Under the pieces are notes generated by a model. The model did not search any database and had not been told where the DNA came from. It saw only the letters and a program-made list of their open reading frames with translations. Shown piece after piece: positions 23,886-33,800 of a DNA stretch of 64,000 bases. The first letter of the stretch is position 1. Each line of letters opens with the position of its first letter. The stretch covers positions 644,822 through 708,821 of the forward strand of contig VZSF01004856.1 in NCBI GenBank assembly GCA_013398295.1. Reading direction: 5' to 3'. Position numbers and translations under genes: made by a program. Origin of the DNA: Chionis minor. Lineage: Eukaryota; Chordata; Aves; Charadriiformes; Chionididae.

Positions 23886-25021
23886 TGTATTGGGTTTGCG
23901 TGGCAAGGTTTTGGGAACGAGGGAACTACAGGGGTTGCTTCTGTGAGAAGCTGCTAGAAATCTCCCCCATGTCCGATAGAGCCGATGCCAGCTGGCTCCA
24001 ATGCAGACCCACCGCTGGCCAAGGCCAAGCCCATCAGTGATGTTGGTAGCGCCTCTGGGATAACATATTTAAGAAGGAGAAAAAAACTGCAACTGCAGCC
24101 AAAGAGAAGAGTGAGAATATGTGAGATCAACAACTCTGCACTCACCAAGGTCACTGAAGAAGGAAGCGAAGGAGGTGCTCCAGGCACCAGAGCAGAGATT
24201 TCCCTGCAGTCTGTGGTGAAGACCATGGTGATGCAGCCCCTGGAGGTTAACAGTGGAGCAGATATCCACCTGCAGCCCCTGGAGGACCCCACACTTGAGC
24301 AGGTGGATGTGCCTGAAGGGGGCTGTGACCCTATGGAGAGCGCACGCTGGGGCAGGCTCCTGGCAGGATCTGTGGACCCGTGGAGAGAGAAGCCCACGCT
24401 GGAGNAGCAGAGATTTCCCTGCAGTCTGTGGTGAAGACCATGGTGATGCAGCCCCTGGAGGTTAACAGTGGAGCAGATATCCACCTGCAGCCCCTGGAGG
24501 ACCCCACACTTGAGCAGGTGGATGTGCCTGAAGGGGGCTGTGACCCTATGGAGAGCGCACGCTGGGGCAGGCTCCTGGCAGGATCTGTGGACCCGTGGAG
24601 AGAGAAGCCCACGCTGGAGCAGTGGAAGAGTGTGAGGAGTCTTCCTGCTGAGTAGGAAGGAGCAGCAGAAAAAACATGTGATGAACTGACCACAACCCCC
24701 ATTCCCCATCCCCCTGCACTGCTCAGGGAGAGGCAGTAGAGAATTCAGGAGTGAAGTTAAGCCTGGGAAGAAGGGATGGGCATTTTAAGATTTAGTTTTT
24801 ATTTCTTGTTATCCTACTCTGATTTGATTGATAAAAAATTAAGCTAATTTCCCCAAGTAGAGTCTGTTTTGCCTGTGATGGTATTTGCTCACTGATCTCC
24901 CTGTTCTTATCTTGACCCAGGAGCTTTTTGTTATATTTTTATCTCCCCTGTCCAGCTGAGTTGGGGAGTTATAGATCAGCTTGGTGAACACCTGGTGTCC
25001 AGCCAGGGTCAGCTCACCACA
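23886..25021 (+). mobile_element. Solo LTR, ERVL-like avian endogenous retrovirus family
   Basis: The element begins TGTATTGGG, ends CACCACA, and is flanked by GCTTA on both sides. A 5-bp duplication is typical of ERVL-class integration. I recognise the body (GTGTTT-free leader, the segment around CCCCATGTCCGATAGAGCC, the repeated CCCACGCTGGAG units) as an LTR common in bird genomes. A TATA-like stretch, ATATTTAAG, lies near 24064. No gag, pol or env sequence is adjacent, so this is a recombined solo LTR. Its length is inflated by an exact internal duplication around the N at 24405. Open frames of up to about 250 codons inside it are not genes. Confidence 0.85.
24191..24619 (+). repeat. Exact 214-bp tandem duplication joined by one N
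   Basis: Bases 24191-24404 and 24406-24619 are identical, separated only by the single N at 24405. It lies wholly inside the LTR. Perfect identity plus the N suggests two overlapping contig ends that were abutted instead of merged. Confidence 0.92.
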
Positions 25022-25026
25022 GCTTA
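25022..25026 (+). repeat. 5-bp target site duplication, right copy (GCTTA)
   Basis: It matches 23881-23885 and immediately follows the LTR's terminal CA. Confidence 0.8.
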
Positions 25027-25689
25027 GTAACTTATTCCCCAGTTCTTGCTTGGGCAAAGACAGTGAAACTCATCCCTATCAGCTTCTGCACTCTGTTGAG
25101 GATTTTGTAGACCCCTTTCCTACCTACCTTACATTGTCTCTTTGCTGAGCTGAAGAGCCCTAAGCTATTTACCTCGTAAGGTTTTAAATTCATACCTTAG
25201 ATCATCCCACATGCCTTTCTCTCGACCTTTTCCAGTTCTTGTAGATCTTATCTGTGACGAAGTGACCAGGAGTGCACAAAGTAAACAAGGTGTGGTTGAA
25301 CCGTGGATTTCTACAATGCTGAGCTGATGCATAGAATTATGTGTTATGATTCATCGTGGTCACTGCCGAGCAACATCTTTTTGTATGCAGAGCTGTGGCT
25401 GGATTTCCCCGTGCACATCACTTCGCAGTTACCAGCGCTGAACTTCACCCTCAAACATTCATGCTATCATGCACACCTTTGGGTATGTAGCATATACCCT
25501 AAGTATCTCCTTAGAGAAACACCACTCAGTGTAGACCTCATGTTATTTTAAACACTATGAACTGGAAAAAAAGACAAAAAATCATCGAGTGACTTTAGGA
25601 TGAGATTTGGCCCTCTCATCTATCAGCAGAGATGTATCCAGACAGACCCTGAAACCAAAACTGGAGCATAGTCAGTCTAGGGAATGTTT
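25027..25689. other. Intergenic DNA, no gene seen
   Basis: This is unique-looking sequence between the LTR and the C-rich block. No repeat or coding signature is recognised. Confidence 0.65.
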
Positions 25690-25970
25690 ATCAAGGCACC
25701 ACCAGCCCTGCCTGTCCCTGCCCAGCCCCCTGGGGCTCCCCCTGCCCTGCCCAGGCCCCAGCACCCCATGTCAGCCCCCTGGGACCACCAGCCCCTGCCC
25801 CTGGGCTCCAGCTGCCCACAGCCCTGCCCTGCCCGGCCATGGGCCCACGACACATCCCTGTCCCCGTCCCCAGGGAGGTGCCCGGTGGCCAGGGCTGGGG
25901 CTGCCCCGGTGCCCCCATGGCTGCCCTGCGCCTGGCTGGGGCTGGGATGGGCCATGGCTGCCAGGCCCCT
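25690..25970 (+). repeat. C-rich low-complexity block
   Basis: About 280 bases on the plus strand dominated by CCCTGCC, CAGCCCC and CCCCTG variants, with few CpG. It is embedded in AT-rich DNA, with AAATTTAAAAATATATTTAT following at once. It looks like a degenerate minisatellite rather than a CpG island. The Pro/Gly-rich open frames in both directions are composition artefacts. Confidence 0.7.
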
Positions 25971-26610
25971 TCAAAAATGCATTTAAATTTAAAAATATAT
26001 TTATTTTGTACACCTACTGGGCAAGGAGAAGGACTCCAAATTAGCCAGCATCTCATTCAAGTATTGCTGCTTTTAAAATTTGTGTGAAGGGGGTATGCCA
26101 ATACCAGTTTCTAATACATATATAAAGAAAGAAAAAATGAACATGTATGCAAAGAAAAAAAATCAATCTTAAAAATGCTTGGGAAAAATAAGAGACTTAA
26201 AATGATACAGAAATACAAAAAAGACACAGTAGCAGTGGGAAATGGATTGATTTTATTTCATAACTTGGTTTCCCTGCCGTCTTCTGAGCTTGGAAGTTTC
26301 TCACACATGGCAGGTGCAAACAAAAGAAAGCATTTTAAATCATGTCTTTTTTATGGTGTTTTTTTTATTACTGTATGTACAAAAAATCACAGTCATAGGT
26401 GAAATTTCTAAACAATAATTAAAAAAAACCCACAGAAAAATAAAATCCAAAACCAAACAGAAGCCTATACATTCATGTCTTCTCAGTAAAATTATATTAA
26501 CCCCAGAGGCTATCAAGTAAGCATGTTGCCCAAGACCCATATTCCCCAAACCAAAGACAGTATGGATACGAACTTCTTGATAATGCCTCAAAATGGCAAT
26601 CTATATTTAA

Positions 26611-26645
26611 ATGTATATATATATTTATATATATATGTATGTATG
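26611..26645. repeat. (TA)n/(TATG)n microsatellite
   Basis: An alternating TA run, interrupted by TTT, ends in TATG units. Confidence 0.9.
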
Positions 26646-28960
26646 TTAACTCACACCCACTGACCAAGGAGGGTAGAAGTCTTGCTACCTTGTGGTGCCT
26701 AAGAAGGACATGTTTCCCATATGAAAGACCAGTATGTTGGGCCACTTTAATGATTTCTTCTCCTCCTCGGTAAAGAGCCCTTCCAAAACTTCATAGTATA
26801 CACCGTTGGACTCAAAAGATTTCAGTCATTGAGTTCATTTCTGTATTGCTTTCTCGAGGGACAATCCTGCTGGCCCAAATGGGAATTTTGCCTAATCTGA
26901 GCTAACTAGAGGCTAGTTAGTAAAATGGCATGAAGAGGTACCTGAAGGACGCATCTTTCCCGCTCCTTTTTAGACAATGTCAGAAGAGGGATGAAGGGCT
27001 ATGAAGAGCTGCATGAGGCTGGAGAGAAGAACATTTTCAGTCAGTTGTGAGTATCTTTTCCCTCTTGCAAAAGGAGCAATTCAGTATTTTTCAAAATGTA
27101 TCGGTTGATGTCCAAAGTGCAAAGTTTCTGCCCTTTTGGCTCTATTTGGTGTCAGTTACAGTTCAGGCACATTGCAGCACTTGAGGATCCAGTTCAAGAT
27201 AAATCAGAGTGAAAATAATACATGCATATTTACAAAAAAAAAAAAAGGCAGGAGAAACTATAATCTCTTTCTGCCACAGTAAAATGCTGAAAACAATTCT
27301 GGTAGTGAGAAAGCTGGAATTCTGTGAAAGAGGATGGTGAAGGGACTTGAACAGCAAGGTGAAACCATGCACTGCTAAATTAATATGCAGATTTGCAAAA
27401 CATAAGTAAACTAACTCAATTTCTGCCCGACAGATGTGAGACAGCTTAGGAAGAGCCATTGTTCTTTCTTTGGAGGTCCTGGCGCAAGCCAGCATTTTGG
27501 AGCATGTGCGAGACCTGACACAGGAGCTCAGAGCCCCGGACTCACCCAGAAACATAATCAATGGGCTACTCTCTTTCAGCACTCGTGAGGTGATTTGAAG
27601 CAGCAAGCCCACCTCACCGTACGTCCGCACCGGGTGCACAGGCTGGTAGTGCAGGGTAGCTTCCAGGCAAGTTGATGGGAAGGTTTGGACAGGTTACATT
27701 ATCATTAAGGTTGGCCTTATGGGCAGAAAATGTGCAAAATATCAAGAAATGCCACAAAAACTTCAGATGGCTTTGAAAATGTGTACTATGTCCACTCACA
27801 TTTATCCTGCTCCAATAACTGGCCACACTTCAGCAGAAGATAGGACATACAAATATCTCACAGCTGATTTTGTGGCTATCCAGCCTTTATCGTGAAGAAA
27901 TCTGTGGTGATTAGTGGTGAAAAATTGTGTTTTGATCATGTCATACCCAAAGAAAAAGGTCGGATTTTAAGCTCCTTGGGTGTTGTCTTTTACTTAGGTA
28001 CAGAGCTCAGAAATCAGTATAGCACGTGGTGTCTGAACCAATTATCCATGATGTTGAAGACAGCCTCCTGCTCTGCGCTGGATGGCGTCACAGCATAACA
28101 AAAAGATGCCGTATAGCTTTGTCTCGCTCGTGAGGGGAAACTTGTCTGGCTCTGTTGGGTGTTTTTTTGCTCTTCACTGTCGATGAGGGCCAAAGGTAGG
28201 TAAAAGCTGCAAATAATACAGGAAAAACTTTGCCTTTGTCTGTTCCCAGTACATATTCTGCAGCAGTTGTCTTTCCAAGCACACAGACAGTTGTTGAGAT
28301 GTGAGGAGAATTAAAACATGACACTATATGCAAACAAGCTGGAGAAGGATCCTTCAGAGAGGAGTCCCAAACACAGGACTGCACAGCCAAATCCGCCGTT
28401 AACCTATTTCCAGGGTATTTGGTACATCTTCCATTCTCAAGCCTTGCTTTCATTTTTCCTTCTTCTTTCTGTTTGCCCACCTGAAAGACGTATGTTTCTG
28501 ACATCTGGCTGTAGGGACAGGTTTTCATCTGGTTTCTGCTGGCACAGAATCACTCCAGTCTGTGGTTGAATTCTCATATATCCAGCTGAAAATCTGGTTA
28601 ATAATCCACACCATTGCCATAAGAAAGATAAGCTTACTATCCGTGTACTGTATAAAGCTAAATTCTCTGCTGAGCTGAATGGTGCTTCTGTCTATAGCCT
28701 ATAGTGAATTGGTGAAAACGACTTCTTGATACCAGTCACATATGAGCAGCAGCATTATTACTGTAGTAGGTCAATATGTGAGAAAATCTGTTTTCTTAAA
28801 TCAACTGCTCCCCACTGTCCTGAGAAATTAATAACTACAAGAAATGAAAATATAATCCACTCAGCAGCTACAGTAGTCTCAAACATTGTTAGTTCTAGCT
28901 TCCCTTTCATTGTATAAGATATCTTGCTATATAAAATTGAAATAAATAATATGAGTCAAA

Positions 28961-28980
28961 CTAACCTTTCCAAAGGTTAG
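28961..28980. repeat. Perfect inverted repeat, 9-bp arms
   Basis: The arms CTAACCTTT and AAAGGTTAG surround CC. No transposon body is evident on either side. Confidence 0.7.
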
Positions 28981-29553
28981 TGTGGTTTGGTTCTGATAAA
29001 CAGTTGGGTGAGTGTTGTGGTGAATTCACAGTGGCTAGACATTATACATTGATGGCAAAATGACAAGCTGTTTTTACACATTCTTACAACAAGAGAGAAA
29101 GCAATACATTAAAAAACAACCAACCAAACAAAAGCCCAGCACATTGCTTAGAAAAATAACTCCCCTACCGCAAAACCAACTTCAGTGTATGCTCTAATTC
29201 ACATACAGTAATATTTCACATTCACTGAGAATTATAAACCTTTGGTTAAATACTGAGATCATACAACGTGAAAGTAATTTTTGTTCTAAACTTATCCCTT
29301 GGTTTCCCGCAGGAGGACTAATTCCAGGCCAATCCCTAATTATCAATGTTGGGTTTGCTTCAGTGCCTTCTTGGATAAACTCACTTCCTTTAATGTTTCC
29401 ATTTCTTACCAGAAAATACTGAAGTAGGATGCGCAATCTAAGTATGGCTGGAGTTTTCTCACTGGAGCAAGGTATTTTGAGGGTAGCCATTCAAAAATAA
29501 ATCCTTTCTCTGTCTACTCATGGATCTCACAGGTGCCTTCCTTCTGGGGATGC

Positions 29554-30627
29554 CTAAAAAACACTTTCCTGCCTTTGCAAATAGACCTTTACTCCTTCTA
29601 ACCCATCCATAGGTCCACTTGACATTGACCTGGCTGACATGGTCCTTCCAGAGAATAAGCTTTCCCGTCTGTTTTCCGAACTGTCGCTGAGCACTACCTT
29701 AGGGCGAAACACTTGCATGAATTTCTGGTAAAATTCTTTAGATGCAAAATAATAAATGAAGGGATCTATGCAGTTGTTGAGGCAACTGAGGCACAAGGTG
29801 AACTTGTAGGCAGGGTACAAACTCCTGTCATAGAATAGGCGGATGATCATATGCACAAGTAGGATAAAGTTATTTGGGGCGAAGCAAGTGATGAATACCA
29901 GAAGGACTATCATTGCCAAGTATATGGATCTTGTCTTCTGCCTGTTACCATATCTGGTTGATGTCTGAATAAGTTTCCGAATGGTGCCAATATAGCATCC
30001 AACCGTTATCACAAAAGGGATCAGGAAGAGCACGACAAATAGTGTGAGGAGAAAGGCTACCCAGGCTGCGAAGTTGGGCAGCATATCCCATTTGAGGACG
30101 TCAAAACAGGTTATAATCCCCAATTCTTTCACTTCATAGGTCAGATCTGTGCTTTCTAGTGGGTAGAAGGCTAGTAGCAAGAAAATCCACATACCTAGGC
30201 AGGCAGCCAGGGCATATCTTTTTCTTCTCCACTTGATCAGCTTCATGGGATATACCACACCCATGTACCGCTCGATGCTGATACAGGTCATGGTCAGTAT
30301 AGAAGAATACATGTTGGAGTAGAACATCACGGTCACAAGGCTGCAAAGAGTCTTGCCAAATGTCCAGTGATTGTTTTGTATGTGGTAAGTAATCTGGAAG
30401 GGAAAGCAGCTGGCCAGCATGAGATCTGTGATGCTCAGGTTGATCATGAAGATAACAGAAGGTGTTTTGGGTTTGATGTGCCAGCAGAGCACCCAAAGGG
30501 AGAACAAGTTGCCAGGGATACTTATCGCAGCCACCAGTGTATACACAACTGGGAGGGTGATGGAGATAGCTTTATTCTGGAGCATTGCCAGCGTTTCATT
30601 GTCCAAGTGGGATTCGTTTTTAACCAT
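29554..30627 (-). CDS. P2RY8: P2RY8, class A G-protein-coupled receptor
   Basis: This is an intact single-exon reading frame of 357 codons ending in TAG. Residues 4 and 10 are N-glycosylation sequons (NES, NET) in a short extracellular N-terminus. Seven membrane segments follow. Landmarks are GN at 39-40 (TM1), D68 in NLSITDLMLAS (TM2), C95 paired with C174 (disulfide), ERY at 119-121, P204 in TM5, FAPNNF at 249-254 (TM6) and DPFIY at 288-292 (TM7). The cytoplasmic tail has RRESLFSGRT and ends LQRQESVF. The order, length (human about 359) and tail match P2RY8, a plasma-membrane receptor for S-geranylgeranyl-L-glutathione that couples to G alpha 13 and confines germinal-centre B cells. Start choice: the ATG has A at -3 and G at +4. 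A probable 3' splice site (CTTATAG) at 30651 places the start 23 nt into its exon. The gene lies on the same strand as ASMTL, about 15 kb away. Confidence 0.97.
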   Translation of the reverse strand: MVKNESHLDNETLAMLQNKAISITLPVVYTLVAAISIPGNLFSLWVLCWHIKPKTPSVIFMINLSITDLMLASCFPFQITYHIQNNHWTFGKTLCSLVTVMFYSNMYSSILTMTCISIERYMGVVYPMKLIKWRRKRYALAACLGMWIFLLLAFYPLESTDLTYEVKELGIITCFDVLKWDMLPNFAAWVAFLLTLFVVLFLIPFVITVGCYIGTIRKLIQTSTRYGNRQKTRSIYLAMIVLLVFITCFAPNNFILLVHMIIRLFYDRSLYPAYKFTLCLSCLNNCIDPFIYYFASKEFYQKFMQVFRPKVVLSDSSENRRESLFSGRTMSARSMSSGPMDGLEGVKVYLQRQESVF

Positions 30628-30650
30628 TATTCACAAGGGGGTTGTTGATC

Positions 30651-30657
30651 CTATAAG
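30651..30657 (-). promoter_or_regulatory. Probable 3' splice site before the P2RY8 coding exon
   Basis: Read on the minus strand, CTTATAG is followed by GATCAACAACC and, 23 nt into the exon, the ATG. Mammalian P2RY8 has a non-coding first exon spliced to the single coding exon. The polypyrimidine tract here is poor, so the site is tentative. Confidence 0.4.
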
Positions 30658-32277
30658 CCAGCTGGATCATATCATGAATACTTGGCTTAAAAACCTAGAG
30701 GACAAAGTCAAGAGAGAAAAAGAGTATGTCAAAACAGAAATTAAGAACATTATCTATTAATCAAACTAAGAAAAAGCCCTATGTAGTTTGACACATTATC
30801 TCAGAATGAATGAAATCCATTAAAATTATCTCCTGAAGACTATTTCCTTCCTCTAAATCATGGTAGTGTTTTACCAGTCTCACTTCCTAGCTTCGAATAG
30901 CTAGTTTTTTCTTGCTGAATGGCTTTTCAATGCTTTTTGCATTATACACATTATCACACCTCTTACGTTATTGAAACATGAAGAAAATCACATATCACAA
31001 GTTGAAATTAAATTGATGTCTGCATGACAACACTATGCCATAGGATCTCCATGAGCTAAATCCATCCTACCTACTCTAGGTGTCATTACCTTGCTTCTTG
31101 TAATGCACAGTATTTTCTGACGCCCCAAACCCCCAACCAAACAGTGATCTATTGCAAGTAAGTGCTGGATATGTTTTTAATTTTTTTCTTCAGTTTTGGA
31201 AAGGAAAACATGCAATCAATTATTCTTGGAATATTCATGATATAAACAGAATATAAGGAAAACACCATCTATAATTGAGGACCAGGGAGAGATTGCAGTT
31301 GCTTGGACTGGTTTACAGGCTGAAGAGAACAGGCTAAAGAAGTAACAAGCCCTCTTCTAACAAAAAGAAAAGCTATTAAGTTTCAATTTCTGCGAGATGT
31401 GAGTTATTAAAAAAATCTTCTGTTTGCAGCTGTCTTACTGGCATCACCCGTAATTCTGTAAAATTAGTTTCAGTTTTGCAGTCTGCAAAGCAAAGCCATG
31501 CTTTCACTATCTGGCCTCTATAGATCTTTCTCGGGGGACGCAGTAGCTGATTTATTTTAGACAGTGTAGCAGCATTTAGCAGCTGCAAGCAAGAACTCAT
31601 GCCTCAGTGTGCCATGGGCACGCACCTTTACTTTCATTAAGCTGCAAGTATGCGGATGCAGTTTCACAAAAGGCTAGGGTCGAAAAAAGTAGAGAAATGG
31701 CAATGAGTGACCAGAAAGGCAGAGGACAGAGCAACAGTAAGTTCTGTGAGGAGTGGCAAGAGGGGCCTGACAAGGGTGTCGGGCCAAGCCAGGCGATAAC
31801 TGTGGACACATCTGTGCTGTTGAATAAACGAGGGGCAGAGAGGGGGTTCAAACACACGCTCGGACCACCTGGATGTGCTGTTTAATCCCAGCATCTCTTT
31901 GCAAGATGCATGTGCTGCAGGAGGTTAGATTAAAACAAAGAAACCAAAACACAACAAAACAAAAAAAAAGGTGCCAGTCAATTGGTGTCACATTTCACCT
32001 CAGATCTAATTAAATAAGGCCCTTAATTTAATTGTGTGGTCATAGCTTGTGAGCAGTGTAATGGGTCAGCTCCTCAGAGAGATCAGGCCTCAGTGTCATC
32101 TAACTGTAAGCAGAAATAACCATTCTGACAAAACCCGTCATTTCTAACAGAGGCTCTTAATAAATAACTTGCTAGACATTTCACAGAATAACTGTTGATG
32201 GTTCCTGAGACCTGGCAAAGGTGAAGTCTCTCCTGAAGGCTGCAGTACAGTAGGGATACTCAACTCTGAAAATAGTA
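30658..32277. other. Upstream / probable intronic DNA of P2RY8
   Basis: AT-rich sequence with no recognised coding exon. It has an A-rich stretch near 31930-31970. Confidence 0.6.
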
Positions 32278-32526
32278 TCATAGAATCACAGAATAGTAGA
32301 ATGGTTTGGGTTGGAAGGGACCTTAAAGATCATCTAGTCCCAACCTCCCTGCCATGGGCAGGGACATCTCCTACTAGACCAGGTTGCTCAAAGACCCATC
32401 CAACCTGGACTTGAACACCTCCAGGGATGGGGTATCCACAGCTTCTCTGGGCAACCCGTTCCAGTGCCTCACCACTTTCATTGTGAAAAATTTCTTCCTG
32501 AGATCTAATCTAAACCTGCCTTCTTC
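32278..32526 (-). mobile_element. CR1 LINE fragment, 3' end, antisense
   Basis: The left edge TCATAGAATCACAGAAT is the reverse complement of the CR1 3' terminal repeat. Rightward it contains the conserved GGTTGGAAGGGACCTTAAAG and CCTCCAGGGATGGGG segments. On the minus strand it encodes the end of the CR1 ORF2 reverse transcriptase protein (VVRHWNGLPREAVDTPSLEV, then FKSRLDGSL), still in frame over about 50 codons. It is 5'-truncated, as usual, and cannot move by itself. Confidence 0.93.
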
Positions 32527-33120
32527 AAATAAACTGGGTACATATCCAGAAAAAGCACAACTACAGCAGCAAAAAGCTCTGTGGGAGCTTATTTCTGTTG
32601 TGTCTTGATCTGATGAATTTGACATAGTGCTTCAAATGTCAGCTAAAAATATTCAGAAGTAGTGAGAGTCAGTATCAAACAAGTGATGTTAACTAATGTT
32701 GTCAGTCTTTCAGGAGGTTCCAGCTGAGCTGTCGGAAGCCCAGGAAAAGGCACAAGAAAATAGGAGTTGCAAAGAAGTCAGAGATGTGTTCCTGATATAT
32801 GATGTATGTGACACAGAGAAAACATGTTCCAAGTAATGAGCACATCACATGATCACAACTGCAAAAAACCCTTTGAGCCAAATCCATTGCAAATGAAATT
32901 CTGTTCTTGTCAGTGGAGCTCTATCAAGAATGAAACCAACTCCTCAGTTTTCAGGTCAACTTGAAAAAGCATTTCACAGAGACACGAAGCTCTTGGAAAA
33001 AAACTTTAATGCTATCTATTTCAACTCTTCTATCTATGACTTACCATAGTAAATATCTATTCATGAAATCTATTGCATCAAAAATCCTTCCCAAGTGGCA
33101 CCCCTTTGTGTCTAAGAGCT
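32527..33120. other. Non-coding DNA between CR1 and the second LTR
   Basis: No repeat or coding signature is recognised. Confidence 0.6.
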
Positions 33121-33800
33121 TGTCCTGGTTTGAGCAACACAGAACTTATTTCTCTTCTAATGCTTGGTAAAACTGCACTTTTAGAAGACTCTACTGTCTG
33201 AATTTGTGAAAAATATTTGCTTTATAGCCAGCTATGGTGTGTGGGTTTCAAAATCTCAGTGTTTTCGAGCTTGCCAGGTGCAGGAGGAGTGAGACCCAGG
33301 CACCTGACCCAAGCTGCCCAACAGGATTATTTCATATCACGAACGTCACATTCAATACAAATTAGAAAGTTTGATGAGTGCTGTCTCTCACTTGGTGGTG
33401 GTGATCCAGAGAACTTCTTGCCCTGGTGCCAGACCCCTGAGCCCTTATCTCTCTTCCGAAGCCGTAGTGCTGGCAGTGTCTGACATTTGCTGTCCACTGC
33501 TGGGAGTGTACAGCTTCCTGCTGGTAGAATGGGCTGAGTATACTCGGTATTGGTATCGAGATCAATATTGGTCCTTTAGTGCTATTAATGTTAATTATCT
33601 AGTCTTATCCTGTTAAATCTCTTTATATTTCAATGCCTGGGTTTCCTTGTTTTTTTCCCAATTCCCCTTCCTGGGTGGGGAGAAGTCATTGGGTAATGGA
33701 ATAATTGTCTAAATGACAATAAATTGTTGTGGGTTTCTCAAACCATAAAACCACCCCTAAACTTCCCAAAACAAATAGAATTTTTTTATTTATATCATCA
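33121..33800 (+). mobile_element. Degenerate solo LTR, avian ERVL-like family
   Basis: The element begins TGTCCTGGTTTGAGC. It contains GCCAGGTGCAGGAGGAG, then CTGACCCAAGCTGCC, and a late TTCCCAATTCCCCTTCCTGGG segment, in the order of a very common bird LTR that starts TGTCCTGGTTT. GAGCT precedes it (33116-33120) and recurs at 33801-33805 after ATCA, giving a 5-bp duplication. The family's usual end resembles AAACCATAAAACCA near 33745-33755, so the right border is less certain than the left. No internal retroviral genes are present. Confidence 0.72.

Larger units (their letters stand above)
25971..29553. other. Intergenic DNA / possible P2RY8 3' UTR
   Basis: This AT-rich sequence lies downstream of P2RY8 on the minus strand. 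An ATTAAA-type polyadenylation signal (minus strand, 29389-29394) lies about 160 nt past the stop codon, but other candidates exist further on. A TA microsatellite occurs at 26611-26645 and a perfect inverted repeat at 28961-28980. Frames of 146-158 codons near 27163 and 28088 carry no domain. Confidence 0.6.

Noticed and set aside
23954..24709. 251-, 149- and 123-codon frames around 24000-24700
   Set aside because: All lie inside the solo LTR and are lengthened by the duplicated 214-bp block. They have no retroviral protein similarity.
25607..26056. Pro/Gly-rich frames of 80-145 codons on both strands
   Set aside because: They are created by the C-rich low-complexity block. They appear on both strands in several phases and have no domain.
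27163..28528. Minus-strand frames of 158 and 146 codons downstream of P2RY8
   Set aside because: No family signature, no splice context, and a size compatible with chance in this base composition.
30134..30760. Frames of 93-120 codons on both strands over P2RY8
   Set aside because: They are shadows of the receptor coding sequence in other phases.
32374..32625. 83-codon frame ending FKSRLDGSLSNLV as a host gene
   Set aside because: The recognisable part is the C-terminal end of CR1 ORF2. The first residues are random sequence beyond the truncated 5' end.
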